NCBI GenBank assembly: GCA_014529385.2
Contig: CM043958.1
Span: forward strand, 152,365,293-152,429,292
Origin: Adiantum capillus-veneris
Lineage: Eukaryota > Streptophyta > Polypodiopsida > Polypodiales > Pteridaceae
DNA length: 64,000 nucleotides
Direction: 5' to 3'
Position numbers and translations under genes: made by a program. The notes under the pieces are model-generated. The model saw only the letters and a program-made list of their open reading frames with translations. It made no database searches and was not told the DNA's origin. Positions within the stretch are counted from its first letter, which is position 1. Each line of letters starts with the position of its first letter. Below are positions 34,151 to 47,096 of the stretch, piece by piece.

Positions 34151-35650
34151 TGTAACATTTAATGCACCAGTAACTTGTGTGTAGCAGAAAATGATAGCAT
34201 AGTGAGCATTTCATTAAGAACAAGTTCCTAATGAGCGTAGAGAGAGTACTTAGTTGAAGAAAGGAACATAGCAATCACATCTAGCTAGTTTGGCATAGAA
34301 AATACTTGAAAAGAGAGAGAAATAGAACAATTGACAACAATTGAGGACCAGATTTACATGGAGCCGGTCCCCCCCTCGAAAAAGGCTTTTTATTATAGCT
34401 TCTCCCATCAAGGGAGACTTTTGTACAATACAATCTTTGTGTTCCTTGACAAAACTCATTGGTGCAATGAAGATGGAAGCTTCATCCACCAAATTATGCT
34501 TGAAAAACACACCTAGTGGGCCTAGCCTTAGTCCCAAGACCTCACACACCTTCAAAGATTGTGAGAGCTAGTAGGGAATGAAGAAAGATTGAGAGGAAAG
34601 ATGTATCTTATGAGAAAGAAGTATTCTCCTCACATAATCACTCTAATAGCATAGTTGAGCTTAGAAAATAGCATGGTAGAGGAGATGAGCATGCCATTGA
34701 AGCTTGGCTCTTGGTTGGATTTGCATTCCATAGCCAAGAGTTGTTTGGTGTAGGCCTCTACTTCTCAATGCTTGGAAAAGGAGATGGAGTTCTTGCTCAA
34801 CACATGAGTTGTGTGCGTGTAGAAAAATTGGGTAGTGTGAAATTCCAACCTCTCTCTCTCTTCTTGGTCGACCCCTCTTCCCAAATGCTCTTGCTGGCTT
34901 CCCATTGGCTCCTGTGGAGCTTATCCAATAACAATTAACAAGCATATCCCCTTTTGTGAGAGATTTAGGTAATTAAAATAATTTATTTAAACTCTCATTG
35001 GACCTTTTAGTCTTCTTGGCAATAGGAATCAAGCAAGCCATTGGACTGCTGAATGCTCATTGGACCCCCCAATAGTCTTCTAGGGAGCTTAATTTCTATT
35101 GGTTATTTTATCAAGCATTTTTAAATTGATTGGATTAATTTCACTCTAGCCTAATTCTCATTGGTCCACCTCTATGGCCATCCAATAGGATTTGAGGGGA
35201 GATTCGGGGCATTTGGGCTAGGAGTCTGCCATGTGTCCATTATTCCCTTTGTGTAAAGGGAGAGCTTGGGAGTGTGTGTGTGTGTGTGTGTGTGTTTCTC
35301 TCTCTTTCCCTACCTTTAGGGATCACCCCCTCCTTCCTAGAGATGTGGGAAGACTTTCTAGTCTTCCCGTAACCATCCAATTTTCCCACTTTTGGCCAAT
35401 AGTCTTTTTAATTAATTTTTGGAATTAACCTATGGAAGTCTTAATGGAGCTGAACCTTAGGTCTTTTAAGCACCATTGATGCACATTGCTCACCGTCCCC
35501 CTTTGGATCCCTTCCCTCCTTTGGATCCCTGCTGAGACTGATCTGGCAGCCTTACCAATAATCTAGCTTTTACTCTCCTGGTACCTCCCCATATTGAATG
35601 ATCAATTTAACATGAGAAAATCATTTGGGAGAATTAGATATTAGTTTTAT
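34151..35650 (-). mobile_element. chromovirus LTR, copy R3 (5' LTR of element B)
   Basis: It matches R1 in the same orientation over most of its length: GACCAGATTTACATGGAGCCG, the CTTCTCCCATCAAGGGAGAC block, the middle around GCCAAGAG, and the end at GAAAATCATTTGGG with TTAGATATTA. Its inner edge begins TGTAACATTT at 34151. The outer edge lies within about 10 bp of the copia LTR remnant at 35656. R3 lacks R1's compound microsatellite. Confidence 0.75.
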
Positions 35651-35655
35651 GAAAT

Positions 35656-35700
35656 CTTCACTCCTTGACTCATAATCTAGGACAAAGCTCACACTTTACA
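35656..35700 (-). mobile_element. 3' LTR remnant of the copia-type element
   Basis: The minus strand begins TGTAAAGTGTGAGCTTTGTC and matches the outer end of the LTR at 38630-38674 for about 44 bp. It stops at LTR R3. Confidence 0.8.
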
Positions 35701-35715
35701 ATTCTCCCCTTGAGG
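35701..35715 (-). promoter_or_regulatory. polypurine tract of the copia-type element
   Basis: The minus strand reads CCTCAAGGGGAGAAT immediately before the LTR start TGTAAAG. Confidence 0.75.
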
Positions 35716-35944
35716 TTTGGACTAGGAAGAATATGAATAAATTGGCATCTCTGGCACACTCCAATCTAGAAGGAAAAGAACATCTCCAATCTAGGAGACC
35801 ATCCCCAATCAAAGAGACAAACTATCTCTAATCCCCAAGAGACACTTAACTCCTCCCCTCAAACAGATGTATAAAATTGAGACCAAGCTAGATTAAGCTA
35901 TCTCCAAACACATACAACTAAAGGTGAAAGGCAAAACAAAAAAG

Positions 35945-36700
35945 CTAGAGAATGTCGTCGTAGACTAGAAGGCTATTGCCACCTTCTTCTTCATCTTCAT
36001 TTTTGTCTTCTTCTGCCAAATACACTATGGGCCTTGGGTTTCTGTTGGTGTTTCCTCTATCCCTTTTGAAACACTTAGAAGGAAGGTGACCCTTCTTCCC
36101 ACAAATGCTGCAAGTCTTTGATGCTATACAGTTCTTTGCACTATGTGCCCTTCTTGACACACTTGAAACAAGTTTTGTTATTAGAGCCAACTACAAAAGC
36201 TCCTCCTCCTAAAGTAGCATTTCTCCCTTGCTTCTTCTCCTCGGACATTAAAGAGTTGATGACATCTTGAAATCTAGTGTTGGATCCTTCTCCTCAATGA
36301 TGATCATGATCTGGTCAAAGCTAGGTGATAAGGCTTCTAGAAGAACTACGATTTTGTCCTCCTCTTGTACTGCACTATTTACATAAGCTAGTTGTGTGGT
36401 CATGATTTTGAGGTGATTGACCAAGCTTGCAATATCTTTGTTATGTTCCATTTATAATTTTTATAGTTCTTTCTTTAAGCTCACTTTGCTTTTCTTTTTC
36501 CTAGCTCCAATTTTTCTAGTGCTTCCCATGCAGCTGATAAAGTATCACAATCATCAATAAAGTGTACATAATTGTCATCTAGTGCAGTGATTATGATTCC
36601 TAATGCCTACTCGTCCTTGGCTTGATTTTGTGCACTCATAGCTTGTGGTTAGTATTTGTGCACCAGCCATAGATGTCGATCAATGAGCGTTGGCTTGACT
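35945..36700 (-). pseudogene. copia-type gag
   Basis: The minus strand shows the copia gag order. Near 36550-36650 lies IIITALDDNYVHFIDDCDTLSAAWEAL, a variant of the capsid ALDDxVxxxV and AKEAWDxL pattern. Then 36248-36451 reads DIASLVNHLKIMTTQL, EEDKIVVLLEALSPSFDQI. Finally 35945-36190 has the zinc knuckle CSICGKKGHLPSKC (CX2CX4HX4C intact), followed by an acidic tail. Frame changes occur near 36460 and 36200, and a stop lies near 36620. Gag packages element RNA; with pol missing, an intact version would have depended on another element's enzymes. Confidence 0.82.
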
Positions 36701-36928
36701 ATACCCCACAATAGCTCTTCATTAAGTAGCCTTTCAACTTGGTTTGCCAATTATGAAAGCCCTCCCTGTTAAATTTCCCAAGCCCCTTCTCTTCCATTGC
36801 GCTAATAGAGGGGTATTAGCTTAGGAGACTCTCCTAGCTAGTGTCTCGCTCTTTACGCAAGCATAAATACCCCTTGGGAGATGATAGGAAATTTATGTTA
36901 AGTTATTGTGCTTGGTTGCAAAGTTTTA

Positions 36929-37016
<88 letters not shown>

Positions 37017-38333
37017 CTTTGAACTTTGTGAAGCTCCTCTTCACATCCTCTTCAAAATAATCTTTGAGGTTGTTTAATTTCTGCTTTGGAGAATCTCAAT
37101 GAAGCCTTGACAGTTTTGAAAAACTGCCTTCGAATGCCTTTTTGTAAAGTTTGAATGTCGCTCCCTCTTAAGGGCTCAATGATTTTGAAACCTTTTTGGA
37201 TTTGTTGAAACTCGGAGGAAGAAGAAGGGTTCAAATTATTGCTCTCTTGTGCAAGTGTGACAGGTCGCCAATAAGCCGGCTTGGGGTGCCTTATTAGCTC
37301 TATGGAGCTAATACCATGAGGTGGGGGTAAGCCCTTGGCTTAAGGCTTTACAGTAGCAAGTGGGAACAACTCCTTGGCTTGGGACTTAGCACCGATGCCC
37401 TTTAGCCAAGCTCGGACGCGGGATCAGCGGCTTCAAGAGCCGAGTTGGTGAGCTTGGCGGGTAGCAACCGACGGTGGGAAGAGGGGTCCCGTGGGAGCGC
37501 TTGGTGAGGCTGGGAACTCACGGGAACAATCCCTTGTGGAGCCAAAAATGGCCTATGTGCCCTTTTGTATAATGCTTGGCATCCGTCAATCGGCCAAACG
37601 TAAGGAATTTGCCAACCGTCGAGGTCACGTTGTAACACATAGAGCTGCTGATCGACGAAATTCGGTGAGGGCTACCGACTAGAGGCGGTCGTTCAAATTT
37701 GAGCAAGTTCTCAAAACGAGTTTGGTATCTCAGTGAAGTCCGCCTTCTTTGCCTTGTGTGTGTGAGCTCCCTTTAGGGGTTACCCTTTGACTTGAGTTAG
37801 GGGGGTTCCCACCATGTGACTCTTCACAAGCTTAAAGGGACAACATGTTGGTGAGCATTTAATGTCTTTCATAAACAGACACACATAGGTCCTGCAATAG
37901 ATATTCCAAAGGTTTTATAGGTTATAGAAAGATGAAAACGAAGGGCTTTTGTGAGCTTAATAGTGTGATTTAATCATGTGAGAGCTCTACAAAACGGTGT
38001 CGATTAGCACTTTGTACACACATAAATTGCAATAGCTAATGGTGGCTTTAATAGGAGAAAGTTTGCAATGAAAAATCTGAAGCGAGCACCAAAAAAAAAC
38101 CACAAAAAAATATTAATCCCTTCCTTAATCAAGCAACCTAGCCATGGAGGGTAGTGGCCTCTTGGGTGTGCCAAGGATGTGCCCACACACATAGCTAGAT
38201 TAGAGCTTAATTAGTGAGAGATGTAAATAGTTATGAAGATGCCAATGGACCGTAATGATAATTAAGAAAGATTAATCCCTCTAATGTAGATGCTAATTAC
38301 TAACACACAAAACCTAGCTAGCAAAACCATGGT
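36701..38333 (-). other. leader of the copia-type element
   Basis: Between the primer site and gag there is no convincing coding frame. A 60-residue frame at 37052-37234 is unassigned. The part 37250-37700 is richer in G+C than its surroundings. A (GT)n(GA)n microsatellite lies at 36930-37013. Confidence 0.5.
36930..37013. repeat. compound (GT)n(GA)n microsatellite
   Basis: GT of about 35 bp passes into GA of about 48 bp. Confidence 0.97.
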
Positions 38334-38345
38334 GCTCTGATATCA
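38334..38345 (-). promoter_or_regulatory. primer-binding site of the copia-type element
   Basis: The minus strand reads TGATATCAGAGC, matching 11 of 12 bases of the initiator-methionine tRNA site TGGTATCAGAGC, two bases inside the LTR edge. Confidence 0.82.
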
Positions 38346-38347
38346 CT

Positions 38348-38674
38348 TGATGGGAATGCGATCATGCTAGCCAGGGTGGATGAAAGAGAAACATCATGCA
38401 CACAAGTGAGTGTGTGTTGACTAGATTATCACTCAAGCGAATTAGGTTACAAGTTCAAATAACTTGAACTTGGACTCATAAACATGATTTTAAGTATTTG
38501 CTAAGCCATCACAAGCTTACCATAAACAAGGAAGATGTAATGCAAAATAGACTAGTGTTTATTCATTCATGACATGAGATTTAAGTAGCTCTACAGCCTT
38601 GCACCAGTGCATGTGAAATAATTCCTTCTCTTCACTCCTTGACTCATATTCTACGACAAAGATCACACTTTATA
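38348..38674 (-). mobile_element. 5' LTR of the copia-type element
   Basis: The 327-bp LTR starts TGATGGGAATGCG on the plus strand next to the primer site. Its outer 44 bp match the 3' LTR remnant; the terminal dinucleotide on the outer side has mutated (TATA where the remnant has TACA). Confidence 0.75.
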
Positions 38675-38689
38675 GTAGTTTCTTGATTA

Positions 38690-39190
38690 ACCTATGTAGG
38701 ACAAGAGATATGGGTAGCATAAGGATATTCCTTCTTGGAATTCTGGTTGGGACATGCAATATATGTGTGGCCTTGTTTTGGTCTCCACACTTAAAACATC
38801 AATTCTTCTATTTATATTTCTCAAGCTCGTTGGGTGAGAGATTGTTATTTCCCTTGCATAAATACTTCTCTTTGTTCTTTTCATTGACCTTGTGATCTTG
38901 AGAAAGCTCCTCTGACAAACCTAAACACTATAGCCAGCAGTCACCTAGAGAGCGTGCTGGACCCGCTGCATTGTAGGGAGTTTTCTCACTCTTTGTGATG
39001 AATGGAGTGACAAAAGAGGCATCATAATTCTCTGCATATAGCACCCAATGTGATTGTCTCCTTCTCTCCACATGCCTTTCCTCACAATGTTCTAAGTTTA
39101 GCATAAATTTGAATGTAACCTCCCCGTATCTTGTCTCTTGATATCTATTGCTCAACAAACCTATCCCTTCATTCAAATTGTGTTCTTGCA
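38690..39190 (-). pseudogene. possible Ty3-type gag zinc-knuckle relic
   Basis: In broken minus-strand frames a stretch reads LSPNELEKYK, then CFKCGDQNKATH and, after a frame change, IYCMSQPEF. This resembles the LSPEELEAFC...CFQCGDQGH region of element A's gag. Upstream (38928-39191) is an unassigned 87-residue frame with an Arg-rich segment. The relation to gag is an inference from one motif. Confidence 0.35.
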
Positions 39191-39865
39191 TTGAAATCTA
39201 CACCCCAACTTCAAAGACCTAGAAAATGACCTGAGAAACAAAAGCATGCCAAGACAAAGTGACACAACCATCTGCCCTATGTTACGTGGTTTATAGAATT
39301 TTGGTGGAGCATTCTCCCCATGTTAATGCTTTAGTAGCACCCCATTCACATCAAGGACTAGGATTTTTTTTTGTTGCCACTTTACATGCTTGTCCCAACA
39401 TCGATCTCATTTCCAAGAACAATTGGTGAAGGATTGTCGGTCATTGCTCGTTTTACATTTGTTAACAAATCTGATCTTATGAAAATAGCATCTATCTTTG
39501 TATGTTGATATGTTTATTGCAAAAAAATGAAAAATCTTGTCCAGATAGTCATTAGTACTTGAAAAAACAACCAAAGAATCGGCTACTTTCATCAACCTAA
39601 ACAAACAACCGATTAGTCTGCAATCAAAATTTTGATGGCAACTCCCCTACACATAGAGCATGATTTCAAAAATTCCAATAGAACCATTTCAATAAGACTC
39701 TTAAAAAACACTCTCAAGAATGTACTCAAAGCCCAATTTAAGTGAGGATATGCATAAGGAGAGAGGGCAAGCTATAGAGATATAGTCTAATAAAAAATTT
39801 GCTAACATCTTCTCTACACATAGAGCACATGAGAGGCAAGAGAGAAGAGAAGAAGAGGAGAGAGC
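39191..39865. other. gene-free stretch
   Basis: I see nothing supportable here: AT-rich DNA without domains or clear repeats. Confidence 0.55.
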
Positions 39866-40545
<680 letters not shown>

Positions 40546-40772
40546 ACTGACAATCAAGAGGGCAAACAACAATGATGACACCACAACATACAATTATGGA
40601 CAATAGAAATGCCCAAGGGAGAAGAGAGTAAGAAAGAGGCATACCTATAACTCCAAACAATTCTTGTTGTGGCTCTTCAAACAAACATGACACACTTTAC
40701 AAATTTATATAGTGGCAAGTAGAGTCAAATTCTAGTTATTTTTTTCCTTTGAAAAATTACCTTTTGTGTGGC

Positions 40773-40775
<3 letters not shown>

Positions 40776-40807
<32 letters not shown>

Positions 40808-40980
40808 TCTCTCTCTCTCTCCTCTTCCCCTCTCCCTTTCACTCCGTCTCCCTTCCCCCCCTTTCCCTCTCTCTTTGTTCTCCCTTCTCCTCCTCCTTCT
40901 CTTCTTCCCTCCCCCTTTCACTCTGTCTCCCTTCCTTCCCTTTCCCTGTTCTCTTTCCCTTTCTATTACTCTCTCAAGGG
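40776..40980. repeat. poly-C and CT-rich block
   Basis: A C homopolymer of about 30 bp is followed by a CT run and then 160 bp of pyrimidine-only DNA, in which CTTTCACTC(C/T)GTCTCCCTTCC is repeated. Confidence 0.93.
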
Positions 40981-41034
40981 CCATATGCACCATTGGATCA
41001 AACTAGTGACCTAGGGGTGAACTAAAGATGATTT

Positions 41035-44000
41035 GGATGAAGACTAAGATTGCATGAATGAAATGTAAACAATGCAATACTAAACTTGACTAAAATGGAT
41101 GATGGATCTATGATAACTCTTCAAGATGAAGCACTTATAGGGCCAATTGATGTACCTTCAACTCCATCTTGATGGCTGATACAAGATGCATGAAGGATTG
41201 AAAGTTGAAGGCTGAAGCAGATAATGAGGAGTGAAGCACTCAAAATGGGAAAATGGATGATTTGATGCATTTTTGACTTGAGCTCATTGTGGGTATGGGG
41301 AGCTTGCAGATGACCACCAAGGGGAAGTCTAGGTCTGAGTTGAACTCTAGATGTGAGAAGAAAGGAGGGTTGAAAGTTAGCTACACAAAAGGTAGTTGTA
41401 AGACATAATATGCAATTGATCTGACTTGCAAACCAAGGCCGAAGAGGGAAGTGATTTAGATTGCATAAAAGGAATGTACAAAATACAAAAACTCAATGAA
41501 ATAATCAACTCAAATGACCTAGATGACCTAGCTGTGGCAACTCTTCAGGATGAAACGCATCCATTGATTTGATGCATCATTGGCTCCATCTCGCTATGGG
41601 CTTGAATATAGCCACCAAGGCTTAATCTGAGATTGATTTGCACTCCAGATGCTAAACAAATGAAGAGCTAGAAGCTAGCCACAAAAATGAATACTTGAGT
41701 CATAATATGTAATAGATCTAACTCACAAACCAAAGCCAAAAATACAGTTGATGATGGGCATCAGATTAGGAACTTAATGTGGACAAATGGTCACCAAAGA
41801 GGAGGGAAGTGATTTAGAATGCATAAATGGAATGTACATGATGCAAAACTCAATTTAACTTAATTGGATGATGTAGCTATGGTAACTCTTCAAGATGAAG
41901 CACCTTAGGGCTCATTTGATATACCTTTGACTCCATCTCGCTGTGGGCTTATGGATGGCCACCAAGGGTAAGTCTAGAGTTGATTTGTACTCCAGATGTG
42001 AGACAAATGAAGAGCTAAAAGCTATCTACAAAAACGAAGATCTGAGCCATAATACAAAATAGATATGACGTATGAACCAGGGCAAAAAACATAGCTAATG
42101 ATGAAGTGGATGATGTGCAATATACTAGGCCCTCAAGCAGGCATAACTAGAATGTACACGATGAGGAACCTCAATACAATACTGAAGTCGACTAAAATGG
42201 ATGATGTAGGTATGGTAACTCTTTAAGATGACGGACCCAAGGGGCTGATTTGTTGCAGGTTTGACTCCATCTTGTTGTGGGCTTGCGGATGGCCACCAAG
42301 AGGAAGTCTGGGCTGAATTGCATTCTCTATGTGAGAAGAAAGAAAGAAAAAAAGTAGGCTACAAAAAGGTAGACCCAAGCTATGATACACAATAGATATA
42401 ACTTAAAACCAAGGCCAAAAACATAGCTGATGATGGGCATCATATTATGTACTCGACGCGGGAAAATGATTACCAAAGAGCAAGGAAGTGATCTAGATTG
42501 CATAAATGGAATGTATACAATGCAAAACCTCAATGCAATACTTGAGTCAACTAAAGTGGATAATTTAGCTACGGTAACTCTTCAAGGTGAAGCACCTAAG
42601 AAAAAGAAAGTTATCTAGATTGCATAAATGGAATGTACACGATGAAAAATCGCAATGCATTACTAGACTTGGTTAAAGTTGATAATGTAGCTACCGTAAC
42701 TCTTTAGGATGAAGCACTTGGTGCACCTTTGACTCCATGTCAATGTGGGCATGTACGTGGCCACCAATGGTAAGTCTAGAGCTGATTTGCACTCTAGATG
42801 TGAAACAAGTGAAGAGCTAAATGATGGCCACAAAAATGAAGACCTGAGTCGTAAGACACAACAGATCTGACTTGATGCACCTTTGACTCCATCTAATTGG
42901 TGGGCTTACGTATGGACACTAGGGGTTATTTTGGAGCTGATTTGCACTCCAGATATGAGACAAATAAACACTTAAATTTGGCTGCAAAAACAAAGACTTG
43001 AGTTGTAATATGCAAGAGATCCAACGTCCAAAATAAGGCAAAAAATGCAGCTAATGATGTAGCGGATGAAGGATAGCAAATTAGCTACTCCATGTGGACA
43101 AATGGTCATCAGAGAGGAGGGAAGCAATTTTGATTGTATAAATGGAATGTACATAATGCAAAACTTAACGAAATACTCATCTCAAATGAACTTGATTATG
43201 TAGCTATAGTAACTCTTCAAGGAGAACCTTGGGGCTGATTTGATGCACCTGTTGTGACTCCATCTCACTATGGGCTTGTATATGGCCACGAAGGGTAAGC
43301 TCAGGGATGATTTTCACTCTAAAATGTGAGATCAATGAAGAGCTAAAATTTGGCTTTAAAAAAATACATGAGCCATATTATGCAACAGATCTAATGTACA
43401 AAATAGGGCTTAAAACGAAGCTTATGATGAAGCGGATGATGGGAAATAATAGATTAGGCACTTAGGCACTTTGTGTGGGCATAAATGGAATATGTAGATG
43501 ATGCAAAACTCAATGCAATACTCAATTCAGCTGAGATGGATGATGTAGTTGTGGTATTTTTGCAAGATAAAGCACATCCGAGGCTGAAATTTGGCCACAA
43601 AAAGGCAAACTTGAGCCGTAATACACAATAAATTTGGCTTGCAAATGAAGGTCAAAAAACATAGATGACGATGTAGAAGATGATGGGCAACAGATTCAAC
43701 ACACTTGACGCAAGAAAATGGTCACCAAAAAGAAGGGAAGTGATCTAGATTGCATAAATTGAATGTACATAATGCAAAACCTCAATGAAATACTTGAATG
43801 AACTAAACTAGATGATGTAGCTACATTAACTCTTCAAGATGAAGCACCTCCTTGTTGAATTGATGTACCTTTGACTCTATCTTGTTGTGGGCTTGCGGAC
43901 GGAAACCAAAGGTAAGTATGGGGATAATTTCCACTCTAGATGTGTGATAAATAAAGAGTTTAAAGTTGGTTACAAATAGGAGGACCTAAGTTGTAATACG

Positions 44001-44460
44001 CAAGAGATCCCATGTGCAAGAAGCTAGAGTCATAAAACACAGTTGATGATGAAGCGGATGATGCAATTCTCAACTCAACTAAAAACAAGATGTAGCTGTG
44101 ATAATTCTTTAAAATGAAGAACCTCTATGACTGATTTGATGCACCTTCAATTCCATCTCACTATGGGCTTGCATATGGCCAAGGAGAAATCTTGGGCTGA
44201 TTTACACCGCAAATGAGTGAAGAAAAAAGGGCTGAAATCTAGCTACAAAAAGGGAGACCTGAGTCATAAATAGATATGACTTGCAAATCAAGGTACAAAA
44301 TGCAATTGATGATGCAGAGGATGATGGGTAGCAGATTATGCACTTTATGAGGGAAAATGGTTGCCAAAGAGGAGGAAAGTGATTTAGATTTCATAAATGA
44401 AATGTACACAATACAAAAGCTCAATGCAATACTCAACTAGACTAGATTGGATGACGAGAG
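41035..44460. repeat. decayed satellite array, ~350-bp monomer
   Basis: About ten diverged monomers can be phased on the word GCATAAATGGAATGTAC (near 41053, 41463, 41820, 42140, 42500, 42623, 43136, 43481, 43752 and 44392, with a partial one near 44075). Each is followed in order by a GATGATGTAGCTATGGTAACTC-like block, GACTCCATCTC, TGTGGGCTTG, CACTCCAGATGTGAG, a GAAGAGCTAAAA block and GAGGGAAGTGATTTAGATT. Spacing is mostly 315-410 bp; 42500-42623 is a partial monomer and the next interval (514 bp) holds a rearranged one. No long open frame survives, and minus-strand ORFs in three monomers resemble each other only because the DNA does. Confidence 0.9.
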
Positions 44461-45649
44461 AAATTTCACTGTGCAACTAAAATGAAACACATACAGCCAT
44501 AAATTTATGCTATAGAAAATGAGTACATGATAGCCTTAAACCAAAAAATGATTTAGAAGAGCATTGGACCCCTTGTGGGATCAACTACTCCATCCATCTA
44601 TCTGCTCCAACAATGGATAGAGAGAATCTCAATTTGTTGGGAGCGATCCAAAACACCTCCATCCCATGCCACATTGTAAATGAGACTGCTTTGACTCCCT
44701 TGACGAGCCCAAGTTTTGAAAGGATTCCAAGTATCTATCAGTGGTAGGATATCAACATCAACCAAACAAGTTTAGGTGACACACCTCTTTGGTGAACCTC
44801 ATCGGGTGCTAGGTTAGACCCTCAAAAATGAATTGAGCTATGCAAACTTGACATGACTCTTTCTCGTCAACTAAATAGTGTAGGCTCCCTAAAAATTACT
44901 ACCTTAGCCAACCCCTCCTACATGGACACAACAGAGCCACAACCATGGAGGTCTCCCCTTTATTGTTTGTTTTGTAGTGCAATGTGCTAAGAAATCATCC
45001 AATCAAGCTGCACATCAACATAAACATGAGTCCTCTCTATGCAACGACACATACATCAGACACTTCCTTCCAAGACAATCAATCATGTTGGGCCTCTACC
45101 CTTGTCATGAACCATAAGATGTATGCATAGCTGTCATAGCACACACCATCACATCTTGGCTATGACAAAGAGATAATTCCATAAATCATCCCATGGGTGA
45201 GCACTTCACCCTCCTTTGGATGCACAACCATCCTACAAAACCACTTTAGAACATGACACAACTATAGAAATTCTGGCAGCATTTTGATAGTACAATCATA
45301 TCTCAAAAAAATTCAAGAGCCGCACTGGCTAACACAAGAAAAAATATAGCCATAACCATAAGAGAAATCTCATCCCTTGACCATACACCAATAACCATCC
45401 ATGAAATCAACTCCCATACTTGGAGTTTAACCATATCCATTGTTGAGAGACTCACCATATAGATATGGCACCTAAGACCAAACCTTTTATCCATTAAAAA
45501 AAATTATATGAGTGGTTTAAAATCACCTCAAAGAACTTATTTAGATGCATCAAATCATATGCATGTGATATACCACAACTACACCTTATCCTCCTCTTAT
45601 ATAGAGCTAGTTTTGGCCTAGAAGGATGTAAAGCAATACAAACATGAAC
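44461..45649. other. gene-free stretch
   Basis: I see no coding region, RNA gene or clear repeat. The minus-strand 63- and 87-residue frames have no recognisable domain. Confidence 0.55.
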
Positions 45650-45955
45650 ATGAGACATTGACCTATCTATCCAAGGTTTCATGCACAATATAAAATCACA
45701 CATGACCATAACCATGATACAAAACAGCCCCATCAATTTGGGGCTGTTTTGTATCATGAGACATTGACCTATCTATCCAAGGTTTCATGCACAATATAAA
45801 ATCACACATGACCATAACCATGATACAAAACAGCCCCATCAATTTGGGGCTGTTTTGTATCATGAGACATTGACCTATCTATCCAAGGTTTCATGCACAA
45901 TATAAAATCACACATGACCATAACCATGATACAAAACAGCCCCATCAATTTGGGT
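45650..45955. repeat. 106-bp tandem triplication with hairpins
   Basis: The units start at 45650, 45756 and 45862 and are identical as far as I can read. Each full unit ends in a perfect inverted repeat: GATACAAAACAGCCCC, an 8-base loop, and the exact complement (45716-45755 and 45822-45861). The third unit stops after the loop and continues into unrelated sequence. Confidence 0.97.
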
Positions 45956-47096
45956 AAGCAAATACCATAACTTTCTTCCTATGTGCAAAACAATTTTTAC
46001 CTACTTTGGATGCATGCTTAATACAAAAGAGAGAGGGTCTAATGTCATACCAATGCATCAATATCAGTCCTATAACATAATCTATCATCTCATCACATCA
46101 CTTTGCACATATGAGACCCATGCCAACACCTATGATGAAAAAAAAGCGTTCTATGCAAAATTGGCCATATGAATTGGTGTAGGTAAACATACATCAAAAC
46201 ATATCTTTATATACATCAAAAAAATGGAATAAACTCATCAAAACAAACCACAAATCTTATATGAAATTCATATCAATTCCACAACTTCAAACGGTACCCC
46301 TCCTTGGTAGTACCCCTATACGTGAAGATAATTGTGTGCCAAAAGAAATCCATAACTCACCTTGATGTAATAATGATGGTCTAAATACATTTTTAGCAAG
46401 CAGAATCAAGGTCTTTTCTTGACTAAGTGTGCTCCTCCATTCAACTAGTATATATGGTAGCCCTCTCAGGAGCATAAGGTCCCTCTTACAAAAAACAACA
46501 GGATGTGTATTGACCATCACACTACACACAAGCAAAATTTTGACACATAAAACATAAACAATAGGGTTATAGTTCCTTTATGGCTATATCCCTTATAACA
46601 AAAAATATTCCTATGTGTTGGATACCACATAAAATTGATGGCCATCTATTATAATGGTAGCTAAGAGCTTAGCCACTAAAATTAGGCATCATATCACCCT
46701 TATAGAATAGTGGTGGCTACCACAACATCCTTGTAGCTTCTTGATCTCAATGGGACTGACTTCATCTTATGATGGTAGCTGCCTCTGCTAGGTAGTCAAT
46801 TATAATGTCTAACATGTGTTTCAAGGAGCTACCACATAGATTCCATACAACTACATTTTTTTAAATAGTAAATCTTTACCTCTTGCAAACCGAAGTGCTA
46901 CCACAACCATAGAAACTACCATATTAGTCACTATATACAAATATGAAACACAACATCAAACTTCTACTGCATCCATAGAACTACCGCATTGGTTATTGTC
47001 TATGAATGTGGCACACAATAGCAAACACAATTGATCTAGCTGTGGAGTCCCAAGTTGCCACATTCTCATTGTTGTATGCAAAAGGAATGCCTTGCT
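45956..47096. other. gene-free stretch
   Basis: I see nothing supportable. It is AT-rich, with several short words recurring (CTACCACA and similar) but no clear unit. Confidence 0.5.

Larger units (their letters stand above)
35656..38674 (-). mobile_element. copia-type element with gag but no pol
   Basis: On the minus strand: 5' LTR (38674 to 38348), two spacer bases, primer site, leader, gag (about 36700 to 35945), 240 bp without pol, polypurine tract, and the first 45 bp of a 3' LTR, cut at the chromovirus LTR R3. No integrase or RT sequence lies between gag and the purine tract. This fits a non-autonomous gag-only element (TR-GAG type) or an internal deletion. Confidence 0.72.

Noticed and set aside
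38331-38345. tRNA genes at the TATCAGAGC matches (also 13887, 20909, 51003)
   Set aside because: Only the 3' primer complement is present; no cloverleaf or A/B boxes surround it. They are retroelement primer sites.
42327-44436. Three minus-strand frames with similar hydrophobic proteins (42327, 42972, 44239)
   Set aside because: They resemble each other only because they lie in the same part of the satellite monomer; other monomers lack the frame, so no gene is supported.
41035-44460. CRISPR array
   Set aside because: The repeats are long, diverged and contiguous without unique spacers, and the DNA is clearly plant nuclear.
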